Positions 1 through 9,000 of a DNA stretch of 32,810 nucleotides are shown here, one piece after another. The DNA lies in contig DUOX01000043.1 in assembly GCA_012838665.1 (NCBI GenBank), forward strand, positions 1 through 32,810, read 5' to 3'. The DNA is from Clostridiales bacterium. GTDB taxonomy: Bacteria > Bacillota > Clostridia > Oscillospirales > Oscillospiraceae. Made by a program: the position numbers and the translations under genes. Numbering within the stretch: position 1 is the stretch's first letter; each line of letters opens with the position of its first letter. The notes under the pieces are model-generated. The model ran no database searches, was not told the origin of the DNA, and saw only the letters and a list, made by a program, of their open reading frames with translations.

Positions 1-1
1 C

Positions 2-760
2 CAGTCCATAATCGAAACCGTGGAAGACGAAGGAGTAATTGATGAGGAGCGGTCCGAACTTCTGCAGGCTGCCCTGGATTTCTCCAATATATCCGCCAGC
101 GAGGTTATGACCGCCAGAGTGGACATGGAGGCTCTGGATATTGAGGACGACTGGGAAGATATCTTGGAGGCTATAAATAATTCCCATTATTCCCGACTGC
201 CGGTGTACGAGGGCAGTATTGACAACATAATAGGCATACTGTACCTGAACCACTTCTTCAAAGCGCTGCTGGACAATGAAGTGGTGGATATACGCAGCCT
301 TTTGATGGAGCCCTGCTATGTCTATAAAACCATGAAGCTGCCGGGAGTATTAAACGAGCTCCGCAAGTGCAAAATGCACCTTGCCATAGTTACCGACGAA
401 TACGGCGGTTCCATGGGCCTTATTACCATGGAGGACGTAATGGAACAGATTGTCGGGGAGATATGGGACGAGAGCGACGAGATTTTTTCCGATGTTATCG
501 AGCGCGAAGAAGGCCTGTACGAGATAGACGGCGATATGAGCATATCGGATTTCTTGGAGCTTCTCGATTGGGACGAGGACAGTTTCGATTCTGAGAGCTC
601 CACCGTGGGCGGCTGGACCATAGAAATGTTCGGGGCATTCCCGGAGCCCGGCCAGAGCTTCACCTATGAAAATATCACCGTCACTGTTCTAAGTATGGAT
701 AATCTCCGGGTCGAGAAAGTGCTTGTCGAGGTGCATCCAACGGAGGATGAAGAGGATTAA
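2..760 (+). CDS. CBS-domain/CorC_HlyC transporter-associated protein, 5' truncated
   Basis: The reading frame is open from base 2, so the gene begins before the window; the GTG at 20 is internal. The visible 252 residues start with the family linker (ETVEDEGVIDEEE-like), then VMTARVDM, which opens the paired CBS domains (roughly residues 34-160; AIVTDEYGGSMGLITMEDVMEQ lies at the end of the second). A C-terminal CorC_HlyC domain follows (roughly 170-245, with TVGGW and FPEPGQSF), then an acidic tail. The N-terminal CNNM/DUF21 membrane domain expected in this family would lie upstream. Members are membrane proteins linked to divalent-cation or sodium transport; some are annotated as hemolysin-like without good evidence. 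The gene converges on rpmB and shares its terminator. Family assignment is firm; substrate is unknown. Confidence 0.9.
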   Translation, partial: QSIIETVEDEGVIDEERSELLQAALDFSNISASEVMTARVDMEALDIEDDWEDILEAINNSHYSRLPVYEGSIDNIIGILYLNHFFKALLDNEVVDIRSLLMEPCYVYKTMKLPGVLNELRKCKMHLAIVTDEYGGSMGLITMEDVMEQIVGEIWDESDEIFSDVIEREEGLYEIDGDMSISDFLELLDWDEDSFDSESSTVGGWTIEMFGAFPEPGQSFTYENITVTVLSMDNLRVEKVLVEVHPTEDEED

Positions 761-780
761 GAGGCAGAATTAAAACGAGA

Positions 781-804
781 AAAGCCCGCCGGAAGGCGGG
801 CTTT
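781..804. terminator. Shared intrinsic terminator between the CBS gene and rpmB
   Basis: Perfect 10-bp stem AAAGCCCGCC / GGCGGGCTTT with loop GGAA, in the 57-bp gap between two converging genes. On the - strand the stem runs into TTTTCTCGTTTT, a good U-tract for rpmB. On the + strand the run is short, so termination of the CBS gene relies mainly on the TTT at the stem end. Confidence 0.85.
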
Positions 805-817
805 GATTTCAGAATCA

Positions 818-1006
818 TTAGACTGCGCGGGCAACCTTGCCGCTGCGGAGGCAACGGGTGCATACGTAGACGCGCCTCGGGGACCCGTCCACTATGGCTT
901 TGACGCGTTTTACGTTTGGCTTCCATGTCCGATTGGAACGACGATGAGAGTGACTTACCTTGATGCCAAAAGAAACGCCCTTATTGCAAATTTCACACTT
1001 TGCCAT
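818..1006 (-). CDS. rpmB: 50S ribosomal protein L28
   Basis: A 62-residue protein with the L28 pattern: MAKCEICNKG at the start, then SHSHRRSNRTWKPN, then VYVCTRCLRSGKV. The two CxxC pairs (C4/C7 and the C-terminal CTRC) form a zinc ribbon, so this is the zinc-binding (C+) form. The frame extends to a GTG at 1018, but that GTG is part of the AGGAGGTG ribosome site, so ATG at 1006 is the start. The gene is monocistronic, divergent from hprK, with its own promoter at 1053-1081 and terminator at 781-804. It is a structural component of the large ribosomal subunit. Confidence 0.97.
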   Translation of the reverse strand: MAKCEICNKGVSFGIKVSHSHRRSNRTWKPNVKRVKAIVDGSPRRVYVCTRCLRSGKVARAV

Positions 1007-1052
1007 CTTTTGCTGCACCTCCTTGCAATTAAACTAAATAAACAGCTTTATT

Positions 1053-1081
1053 ATAATAGCAGACTGTGGGAAGAAATGCAA
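1053..1081 (-). promoter_or_regulatory. Candidate sigma-A promoter of rpmB
   Basis: On the - strand TTGCAT (1081-1076), a 17-nt spacer, then TATTAT (1058-1053). Transcription would begin near 1046, about 40 nt before the rpmB ATG. The -35 is only partly consensus; the position fits. Confidence 0.45.
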
Positions 1082-1127
1082 GTTATTTTTTATTTGGCGG
1101 ATGTCTTCCTTATGATTTCAAAAAACA

Positions 1128-1156
1128 TTGCCAAATACGGGTGGATTGTTTAAAAT
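1128..1156 (+). promoter_or_regulatory. Candidate sigma-A promoter of hprK
   Basis: TTGCCA (1128-1133), 17-nt spacer, TAAAAT (1151-1156); each hexamer matches the consensus at 5 of 6 positions. It lies 39 bp before the hprK ATG and would drive the hprK-murB-rapZ-yvcK-whiA run, which shows no internal terminator. Confidence 0.65.
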
Positions 1157-1195
1157 AGGAGAAGAATACAATTATATATATGTGAGGAACCTTAA

Positions 1196-2134
1196 ATGAG
1201 CAATGCCTATTCCGTAAAACTGAAAACGATTGTGGAAGAGCATCGGTTGGAAATAGTTCACGCATCAAAGGATTACGACAGCGCGCGCATATATACTGCT
1301 GATGTAAACAGGCCGGGGCTGCAGCTTACCGGCTTCTATGACTATTTCGACCCTCAGCGCATTCAGATAATAGGTAAGGTGGAAAATACCTATCTTGAGG
1401 GCCGGACTCCCGCCCAGCGCAGGGAAAGCTTTGAGAACCTTATGTCCCGGAAAATTGCCGCCCTTATCGTCTGCCACGGCATTGACCCCATGCCAGAGTG
1501 TGTAGAAATGGCGGAAAAATACGATATTAACCTGCTTAAGACCGATTTGGACACCTCAGAGTTTATGGCCCAGCTTATTGGCACCTTGCGGCTCCATCTG
1601 GCCCCCCGGGAAACCCGTCATGGGGTGCTTGTGGAGGTCCACGGCGAGGGCATGCTTCTGGTGGGGGAAAGCGGCATAGGAAAGAGTGAAACCGCCCTGG
1701 AGCTGATTAAAAGGGGCCACAGGCTCATTGCGGATGATGCGGTGGAAATAAAGAGAACCTCCCGCACCACCCTGATGGGCGAGGCTCCGGAAATGATACG
1801 CTACTACATGGAACTTAGGGGGATTGGCCTCATTGATGCCCGGCATATATATGGCGTTGGCGCCGTTAAACCTTCAGTGCGTATTGACATGGTTGTGAAC
1901 CTGAAGATTTGGGACGAGAATAAGGCCTACGACAGATTGGGAATTGAAACCGAATACACTGAAATCCTGGGCGTAAAGGTGCCCTATATGATCATTCCCG
2001 TCCGCCCGGGACGTAATCTCGCGGTTATTTTGGAACTTGCGGCAATGAATAACCGCCAGAAGAAGATGGGATACAATGCAGCCCTGGATTTGGCCCTGCG
2101 GCATGATAAGGCAATAAGTGAAAACAAATTCTAA
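1196..2134 (+). CDS. hprK: HPr kinase/phosphorylase
   Basis: 312 residues, matching the usual ~310. This bifunctional enzyme phosphorylates and dephosphorylates HPr at its regulatory serine and so controls carbon catabolite repression in Firmicutes. The N-terminal domain covers about 1-130. The kinase domain follows, with catalytic His at 142 (RHGVLVE), the P-loop GESGIGKS at 157-164, and the family signature LRGIGLIDARHIYG near 207-220. GAGGAA lies just before the ATG. It is the first gene of a co-directional run; murB starts 13 bp after its stop. All key residues are present. Confidence 0.98.
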   Translation: MSNAYSVKLKTIVEEHRLEIVHASKDYDSARIYTADVNRPGLQLTGFYDYFDPQRIQIIGKVENTYLEGRTPAQRRESFENLMSRKIAALIVCHGIDPMPECVEMAEKYDINLLKTDLDTSEFMAQLIGTLRLHLAPRETRHGVLVEVHGEGMLLVGESGIGKSETALELIKRGHRLIADDAVEIKRTSRTTLMGEAPEMIRYYMELRGIGLIDARHIYGVGAVKPSVRIDMVVNLKIWDENKAYDRLGIETEYTEILGVKVPYMIIPVRPGRNLAVILELAAMNNRQKKMGYNAALDLALRHDKAISENKF

Positions 2135-2147
2135 CAGTGAGGGGAAT

Positions 2148-3062
2148 ATGGAACACCTTCAACTTGCCATAAATGAAATACGGTCACGGATTCCCCGGCT
2201 GGAGCTGAGGCTGGAGGAACCAATGAAAAACCACTGCTCCTTCCGTATCGGGGGGCCGGCGGCGGCCATGGCCCTGCCCGGCAGCCAAGAGGAAACGGAG
2301 GAGCTGTGCCGCCTGCTGCGAAACATGGGGATACGTCCCTTTATCATGGGCAACGGCACGAATCTGCTTGTGACTGATGGGCCGCTAAGGCGGATTGTGA
2401 TAAAGATGGGCGAGAAAATGGGCGGTATAAACCCCCGGGGAGAAACCGGCCTTGCCGCCGGCTGCGGCGCAACTCTGGCAAGGCTGGCCACCGTTGCCCA
2501 GGGTATGGGTTTAAGCGGCCTGGAATTTGCCCACGGCATACCCGGCACCCTGGGAGGGGCCGTTGTTATGAATGCAGGCGCCTATGGCGGCGAGATGTGT
2601 AATGTCGTAAAGACCACCACATTTTTGGACGAGTATCTGCGTGTTAGCCGGTTTGCAGGGCAGGAGCATGTTTTTTCTTACCGGCACAGTGCCTTTTCGG
2701 ATAGAAACTGTGTAATCTTGTCCTGCGATTTGGAACTAAAGCGGGGGGACCCCCGGGAGATACGCAAGTGTATGAGAGACTTGGCGGAAAGGCGCCGCGG
2801 CAGCCAGCCTTTGGATATGCCTTCGGCAGGCAGTACCTTTAAGCGGCCTGAGAGGAGCTATGCGGCCGCCCTGATAGACCAGGCCGGGCTGAAAGGCTAT
2901 ACGGTTGGCGGCGCCCAGGTTTCCGAAAAGCACGCCGGTTTCGTGGTAAACCGAGGGGGCGCAAGCTTTGAGGAGGTAATCAGGGTAATGGAGCATGTCA
3001 GAGAGACGGTCTATAAAACTGCCGGGATTATGCTGGAACCGGAAATCAGGATTATAACCTGA
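2148..3062 (+). CDS. murB: UDP-N-acetylenolpyruvoylglucosamine reductase
   Basis: 304 residues. Reduces UDP-GlcNAc-enolpyruvate to UDP-MurNAc with NADPH and FAD, the second committed step of peptidoglycan precursor synthesis, in the cytoplasm. Visible motifs: FRIGGPA near 32-38, FAD-site NGTNLLV at 69-75, GIPGTLGGAVVMNAGAYGG from 130, SAGSTFKRP at 226-234 with the catalytic serine at 229, and the C-terminal LEPEIRI glutamate. The frame is open upstream to an ATG at 2118 inside hprK. The ATG at 2148 is preferred because GTGAGGGG sits 3 nt ahead of it and the family N-terminus fits. It lies between hprK and rapZ, a common Firmicute order. Confidence 0.97.
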   Translation: MEHLQLAINEIRSRIPRLELRLEEPMKNHCSFRIGGPAAAMALPGSQEETEELCRLLRNMGIRPFIMGNGTNLLVTDGPLRRIVIKMGEKMGGINPRGETGLAAGCGATLARLATVAQGMGLSGLEFAHGIPGTLGGAVVMNAGAYGGEMCNVVKTTTFLDEYLRVSRFAGQEHVFSYRHSAFSDRNCVILSCDLELKRGDPREIRKCMRDLAERRRGSQPLDMPSAGSTFKRPERSYAAALIDQAGLKGYTVGGAQVSEKHAGFVVNRGGASFEEVIRVMEHVRETVYKTAGIMLEPEIRIIT

Positions 3063-3104
3063 CAGTTGCCCTCTGGCATTTGAAGGCACTTAGGAGGGAT
3101 AAAA

Positions 3105-3965
3105 ATGGAGTTTTTGATTATCTCCGGCCTGTCCGGAGCAGGAAAAAGCCGTTCGGCGGATATTTTGGAGGATCTGGACTTTTATTGCGTTGACAATATG
3201 CCCGTGGCCCTGATACCAAAGTTTGCGGAGCTTTGCCTTGCCACAAGGGGCAGATATGAAAGGGTGGCTTTGGTCACGGACATACGGGAGCGGGCAAACT
3301 TCTCCGAATTGTTTAAGGCCCTGGACGCCCTGTGGGAGCTTGGCTGCGACTATAAAATCCTTTTCGTAGAAGCCGATGTGGAGACAATAGTAAAACGCTA
3401 TAAGGAAACCCGCCGCCGCCATCCTTTGGCCCCGGAAGGGGGTTCCATCGAGGAAGCCGTAAAGCGGGAAATAAGAATGCTGGAGGCCGTGCGGGAGCGG
3501 GCCGATTATGTGATTAACACTTCAGGCATGACACTGGGCATGCTCCAGAGCGAAATCTACCGTATTTTTGTGGGAGAAAGCTCCAACAGGCCCCTGGCCG
3601 TAAACGTCATGTCCTTCGGTTTCAAATACGGCATCCCTATTGAAGCGGACCTGGTCTTTGACGTACGGTTTTTGCCCAATCCCTTCTATGTGTCAGAGCT
3701 GCGCTCTCTTTCCGGTATGGACAGCGAGGTGGCGGATTTTATTTTCAAGCATGGGGATACAAAAGAGTTCATGCGCCATTTGCAGGACATGGTAAGCTTT
3801 TTACTGCCCATGTATATAGAGGAAGGCAAGCACGGGCTTACCATAGCCATCGGCTGCACCGGGGGTAGGCATCGCTCTGTGGCCATGGCAAAGGCCCTTA
3901 CCGAGTTTATCCAGGCGCAAGGCTACAGCGCGCAGAATATTAACCGGGATTTGGAAAAGGGCTAA
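3105..3965 (+). CDS. rapZ: RNase adapter / nucleotide-binding protein RapZ (YvcJ)
   Basis: 286 residues, normal for the family. N-terminal P-loop GLSGAGKS at 8-15, then DFYCVDNMP. The C-terminal domain has DVRFLPNPFYV and GCTGGRHRSVA, the phosphate-binding signature. In Firmicutes (YvcJ) it binds and hydrolyses GTP/ATP; in E. coli RapZ senses glucosamine-6-phosphate and guides RNase E. The E. coli mechanism need not apply here. TAGGAGGG precedes the ATG by about 8 nt. It sits in the conserved rapZ-yvcK-whiA trio. Confidence 0.96.
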   Translation: MEFLIISGLSGAGKSRSADILEDLDFYCVDNMPVALIPKFAELCLATRGRYERVALVTDIRERANFSELFKALDALWELGCDYKILFVEADVETIVKRYKETRRRHPLAPEGGSIEEAVKREIRMLEAVRERADYVINTSGMTLGMLQSEIYRIFVGESSNRPLAVNVMSFGFKYGIPIEADLVFDVRFLPNPFYVSELRSLSGMDSEVADFIFKHGDTKEFMRHLQDMVSFLLPMYIEEGKHGLTIAIGCTGGRHRSVAMAKALTEFIQAQGYSAQNINRDLEKG

Positions 3966-4049
3966 TCCTCCGGCCCCATGTACTTCACCATTAATCCCCC
4001 TGCCAAGCCGCAGCGGGGAAGAGAGAGCCAAAACTACAGGAGGCTGGAC

Positions 4050-5060
4050 ATGTCAGCTATTAATTATCATTATGCAGGCGCCGAGCCCGCCATAGTCGCG
4101 ATTGGCGGGGGCACGGGCCTATCAACCATGCTGCGCGGACTCAAACATTATACAAGGAATATTACCGCAATAGTCACCGTTGCGGATGACGGGGGCGGTT
4201 CCGGGGTACTCAGGGACGAACTGCACATGCCGCCGCCCGGAGACATCCGAAACTGTATTCAGGCCCTGGCCGACACCGAGCCTGCAATGGAGGCCCTGCT
4301 TGGCTACCGCTTTACCGACGGCCGCCTTAAAGGGCAGAGCTTCGGCAACCTCTTTCTGGCGGCCTTAAACGGCATGAGCAAGAGTTTTGACGAGGCCGTT
4401 CAAAAGATGAGTGAGGTTTTGGCGGTCAAGGGCCGCGTTCTGCCGGTGACAAATGAAAACATACATCTCATGGCCGAGTTTGACGACGGGTGCGAGATTT
4501 TGGGGGAATCCAAGATTGCCATGTACAAAAAATACTCCAAGGCCCGTATACGCAGGGTACGGCTGTTGCCGGAAAAACCGCCCGCGCTTTCCGCAAGTAT
4601 TGAGGCAATAAAAAGGGCAGAAATGATAATCATCGGACCCGGAAGCCTCTATACCAGCCTGATACCTAACCTCCTTACCGGCGGCAGTGTTCAGGCCATT
4701 GTCAATTCAAACGCCCTGCGGGTCTATGTTCTCAATGTGATGACTCAGGACGGTGAGACCGAGGGCTATACGGCCTCCGACCACATCAAGGCTCTTTTTG
4801 CCCATTCAAACGCAAAGCTGTTCGATTATTGCCTGGCCAACAATCTGCCGGTACCCGGAGACATTCTGGAACGCTACAGGCAGGAGGATGCGGAGCCCAC
4901 AGTGCTGGACAAAAATGAAATTAAGCGTCTGGGGGTTGAACTTGTCTGTGCCCCCGTGGCTGACTGGAGGGGAGGCTTTGCCCGCCACGACCCCGACGCT
5001 CTGGCCCGGGAACTCATTAGATTATTCCACGAAAAATCTCCCACAAGAGTATACTCATGA
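4050..5060 (+). CDS. yvcK: YvcK/gluconeogenesis factor (CofD-like)
   Basis: 336 residues. Motifs: VAIGGGTGLSTMLRGLK near the N-terminus, VADDGGGSGVLR, PPPGDIRNC, GQSFGNLFLAAL and GPGSLYTSLIPNLL; these form the CofD-type nucleotide-sugar-binding core. In Bacillus YvcK binds UDP-GlcNAc and is needed for growth and correct morphology on gluconeogenic carbon. The frame is open to 3978, but AGGAGG at 4038-4043 sits 6 nt ahead of ATG 4050, and the family N-terminus begins there. The gap after rapZ is 84 bp. Confidence 0.95.
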   Translation: MSAINYHYAGAEPAIVAIGGGTGLSTMLRGLKHYTRNITAIVTVADDGGGSGVLRDELHMPPPGDIRNCIQALADTEPAMEALLGYRFTDGRLKGQSFGNLFLAALNGMSKSFDEAVQKMSEVLAVKGRVLPVTNENIHLMAEFDDGCEILGESKIAMYKKYSKARIRRVRLLPEKPPALSASIEAIKRAEMIIIGPGSLYTSLIPNLLTGGSVQAIVNSNALRVYVLNVMTQDGETEGYTASDHIKALFAHSNAKLFDYCLANNLPVPGDILERYRQEDAEPTVLDKNEIKRLGVELVCAPVADWRGGFARHDPDALARELIRLFHEKSPTRVYS

Positions 5061-5082
5061 TAAAGGAGGGGAAGTTTACAAG

Positions 5083-6006
5083 GTGGACAGGCAACACGTG
5101 GACCAAATGTCTTTTTCATCAAGAGCAAAGGCTGAATTGTGCAGGGTTCCCCTTGTCAAACGCTGCTGTGCTGCCGCCGAGGCTTACGGCGTCCTGCTTT
5201 ACGGCAATACCTTTACGGCCCGTGAGATAAAAATAATAACCGGCAGCCGTCAGTTTGCCGAGCGGCTGCCCAGGCTGTTTGCCCGCGCCTTTAAACTGAA
5301 CTTCGACCAGCTGCCGGGGGCGGGGAAAGGGGGTAAGCAGACTTTTGTAATCCAGGACACGGAAAAGATTAACCGCATTTTCGATACTTGCGGGTATGAT
5401 GCTGCTAGCACTCTGGCCCACTATATCAACCTGGGGGTGCTAGAGGAAGACTGCTGCAGGGCCTCCTTTTTGCGGGGTGTCTTTTTGGCGGGAGGCAGCA
5501 TTACCGACCCGAAAAAACGCTATCACCTTGAACTGGTCACGGATCACTATAATGTCAGCCGGCAGATTTATTCCGTCCTGCTGGACATGGGTTTTTCGCC
5601 CAAGGAGACTTCCCGCAACGGCAACTACATAACCTATTTCAAGCAGTCCGAGGCCATCGAGGATTTTTTGACCACCATCGGGGCCCCGGTATCTGCCATG
5701 GAGATAATGTCCACCAAGGTGGAAAAGGATATGCGTAACGCCATAAACCGCAGGGTGAACTGCGACAGCGCCAACGCCGACAAGATAGTCAGCGCCTCAC
5801 AAAAACAGCTTGAAGCCATACGCAGGCTGGACAGGACTGTGGGCATCCACAATCTGCCTGAAAAACTCCAGCAGACGGCGCTGCTGCGCATAGCAAACCC
5901 CGAGGCCAGCCTTGCGGAACTGGCCATGCTCTCGGACCCCCCCGTCACAAAGAGCTGTCTAAGCCACCGAATCCGCAAGCTGATGAATTACGTGCCAGAG
6001 GATTGA
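5083..6006 (+). CDS. whiA: Sporulation/cell-division regulator WhiA
   Basis: 307 residues from GTG 5083. The N-terminal half is a degenerate LAGLIDADG homing-endonuclease-like fold (FLRGVFLAGGSITDP, YHLELVTDH). The C-terminal half is a helix-turn-helix DNA-binding region (NRRVNCDSANADK, LAELAMLSDPPVTKSCLSHRIRKL). WhiA is a DNA-binding protein affecting division and chromosome organisation in Firmicutes. Start choice is uncertain. AAAGGAGG at 5062-5069 favours GTG 5083, though its 13-nt spacing is long. The usual family N-terminus (MSF...) matches ATG 5107, which lacks a nearby ribosome site. The GTG lies 22 bp after yvcK. Confidence 0.94.
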   Translation: MDRQHVDQMSFSSRAKAELCRVPLVKRCCAAAEAYGVLLYGNTFTAREIKIITGSRQFAERLPRLFARAFKLNFDQLPGAGKGGKQTFVIQDTEKINRIFDTCGYDAASTLAHYINLGVLEEDCCRASFLRGVFLAGGSITDPKKRYHLELVTDHYNVSRQIYSVLLDMGFSPKETSRNGNYITYFKQSEAIEDFLTTIGAPVSAMEIMSTKVEKDMRNAINRRVNCDSANADKIVSASQKQLEAIRRLDRTVGIHNLPEKLQQTALLRIANPEASLAELAMLSDPPVTKSCLSHRIRKLMNYVPED

Positions 6007-6086
6007 ACAGCCCGGATCGCAAGTTGGCGAAATCCCTATAAACTTTTTGTCGAGCACTGCTTATCCAGGCCACAGGAGGTAACTAC

Positions 6087-9000
6087 ATGTCTTTTGTCCA
6101 TCTGCATGTCCACAGTGAATACAGCCTGCTTGACGGCGCCTGCCGTGTTGAGGAGCTGATCCAGCGCGCCCGTGACCTGGGCCAGACTGCGGTGGCTATA
6201 ACCGATCACGGCGTTATGTACGGCGCTGTGGCTTTTTATAAGGCGGCTGTGGCGGCGGGGATAAAGCCTATTATCGGCTGCGAGGTCTATGTGGCCCCCA
6301 GGAGCCGCATGGACAAGGAGTATGAACAGGATAAAGACTACAGCCACCTTATACTGCTGTGCAAGGACGAAGTTGGATACAAAAACCTCTGTTATCTTGT
6401 AAGCGCAAGTTTTATAGAGGGTTTTTACATAAAGCCCCGGATAGACTGGGAGCTGCTAAAGCAGTATTCCCAGGGACTTATCTGCCTTTCCGGCTGCATT
6501 GCCGGGGCCATCCCAAGACTTATTCTACAGGACAATTATGCCGCAGCCAGGGAAAAGGCGCTAGAGCTTTATGATACCTTTGGAGAAGGCAATTTTTATC
6601 TGGAACTCCAGTACCACGGGATTGAGGAGGAGAAAAAGGCCATGGAGGGCCTTCTCCGAATCAGCGACGAGACCGGGATACCCCTGGTGCTCACTAACGA
6701 CGCCCATTATCTCACCAGGGAGGACGCCTATTATCAGGATGTGCTCATGTGCATCCAGACCGGCAAGACCGTAAATGACCCGGACCGCATGAAGTTCCAG
6801 GGGGATGATTTTTACCTCAAATCCGAGGAGGAAATGGGGACGCTTTTCCCTGACCGCCCGGAGGCCATTGAAAACACACAGAAAATTGCCGATATGTGCA
6901 ATTTCAAATATGAATTCGGCCATTATCACCTGCCAAAATTCCGCCTTCCGGAAGGGGAGACGGACGGCTATACATACCTGCGCAAACTCTGTCAGGCAGG
7001 TTTTGAAAAGCACTACGGGCAAGGAACGGAAGAACTGAGAAAGCAACTTGACTATGAGCTGGATATGATACGTAAAATGGGTTTCGTGGACTATTTCCTC
7101 ATAGTCAGCGACTTTATATCCTATGCCAAAAGCCGGAAGATACCCGTGGGCCCCGGCAGGGGAAGCGCCGCGGGCAGCATGGTCTCCTACTGTCTGAACA
7201 TAACCGACGTGGACCCCATTAAGTACAAGCTCTTTTTTGAGCGTTTCCTTAACCCTGAGCGCATTAGCATGCCGGATATAGACATCGACTTCTGCGTAAA
7301 CCGCAGGGGCGAGGTTATAGATTATGTAAACCAAAAATATGGCACGGACCATGTGGCCCAGATAGTCACTTTCGGTACCATGGCCGCCAGGGCTGCCATC
7401 CGGGACGTGGGCAGGGCCCTGGACATCAGTTATGCCGAGTGCGACGCCGTGGCAAAGCAGGTGCCCTCTGCGCTGAACATCAAGCTGGACGAGGCCCTGA
7501 GGCTGTCCAAGCCCCTGAGGGACTTTTATGACGGGGATGAAAGGCTCAGGAGCCTCATTGATACGGCCAGAGCCCTGGAAGGCATGCCCCGGCATGCCTC
7601 CACCCACGCTGCCGGCGTGGTGATTACTGAGAGGCCCCTGTACGAATACGTGCCGCTAGCGAAAAATGACGAGGCCGTGGTCTGCCAGTTCCCCATGACT
7701 ACCCTGGAGGAGCTGGGGCTGCTCAAAATGGACTTTTTAGGTCTCAGGAACCTGACGGTGCTGGAAATGGCGGCCGAGCAGGTCCGGCGGCGCATACCGG
7801 ATTTCCAGGTGGAGGATATACCCGAAGACGACCCGGCGGTTTTCGACATGCTTACGGCGGGGAGGACCTCGGGGGTTTTCCAGTTAGAGAGCACGGGAAT
7901 GACCAACGTGTGTATGAGCTTAAAGCCCAGAAGCATAGAGGATATAACGGCCATCATAGCCCTGTACCGACCCGGCCCCATGGACAGCATACCCCGCTTT
8001 ATCGAGTGCAAGAATAATCCCTCAAGGATTAGATATAAGCACCCTCTTTTGGAGCCGATACTGAACGTTACCTACGGCTGCATAGTCTATCAGGAGCAGG
8101 TCATAGAGATATTTCGGCGACTGGCCGGCTTCTCTCTGGGCCAGGCGGACATGATACGCCGGGCCATGTCCAAGAAAAAGGAAAAGGAAATATTAAAAGA
8201 ACGGGCGGCCTTCATATACGGCGACCCGGAGCGGAACATTCCCGGAGCCATGGCCAACGGAGTGCCGGAGGATATAGCCGGCAGCATTTATGACGAGATT
8301 CTGGACTTTGCAAATTATGCCTTTAACAAGGCCCACGCGGTGTCCTACGCCATAATCAGCTACCGCACCGCTTACATGAAGTGCCACCATACCCGGGAGT
8401 ATATGGCGGCGCTTCTCACCTCGGTTCTGGACAACAGCACCAAGGTGGCGGAATACATTACCGAGTGCAGGGAATACGGAATTACCCTGCTGCCGCCCGA
8501 CATCAACGAATCCGACGCGGATTTCGCTGTCGTGGGGGACAATATAAGATTCGGCCTGGCGGCAGTGAAGAATGTAGGGCGGGGCTTTGTCCGCTCCCTT
8601 ATGGAGGATAGGCGGCTAAACGGTAAATTCACCGCTTTTGACGAGTTTTGCCGGCGCATGTACGGTAAGGAGCTGAATCGCAGGGCAGTTGAAAGCCTTA
8701 TCCGGGCGGGGGCCTTTGACAGTCTCGGCTACAAACGCAGGCAGCTTCTTCAGGTTGTGGACAAGGTTATCGAGGGAGTGGCGGCGGAGGGGCACAAGAA
8801 TATCGAGGGTCAGCTTGATTTGTTCGGATTGGACAGCGGTTTTGAAGAGCCTCCCAGTACCCTTGTTCTGCCGGATGTGCCGGAGTTTTCTCCTCAGGAA
8901 ATGATGGCCATGGAAAAGGAAACCACCGGCCTATATCTCAGCGGCCATCCCATGGACCAGTACCGCGACGCCGCCCGGAAAGCCGGGGCGGTTCCCATAG

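Noticed and set aside
803-1153. + strand ORF of 116 codons
   Set aside because: Antisense to rpmB and running through two promoters; no ribosome site.
3978-4049. Upstream extension of yvcK to ATG 3978
   Set aside because: AGGAGG at 4038-4043 clearly serves ATG 4050, and the extension is unlike the family.
4753-5082. Upstream extension of the whiA frame into yvcK
   Set aside because: The extension overlaps yvcK by over 300 bp, has no WhiA-like sequence and no ribosome site at its first ATG.
6561-7607. Long - strand ORF of 348 codons opposite dnaE
   Set aside because: It lies wholly inside dnaE, whose motifs are intact; no ribosome site or family resemblance. High GC at third positions creates antisense open frames.
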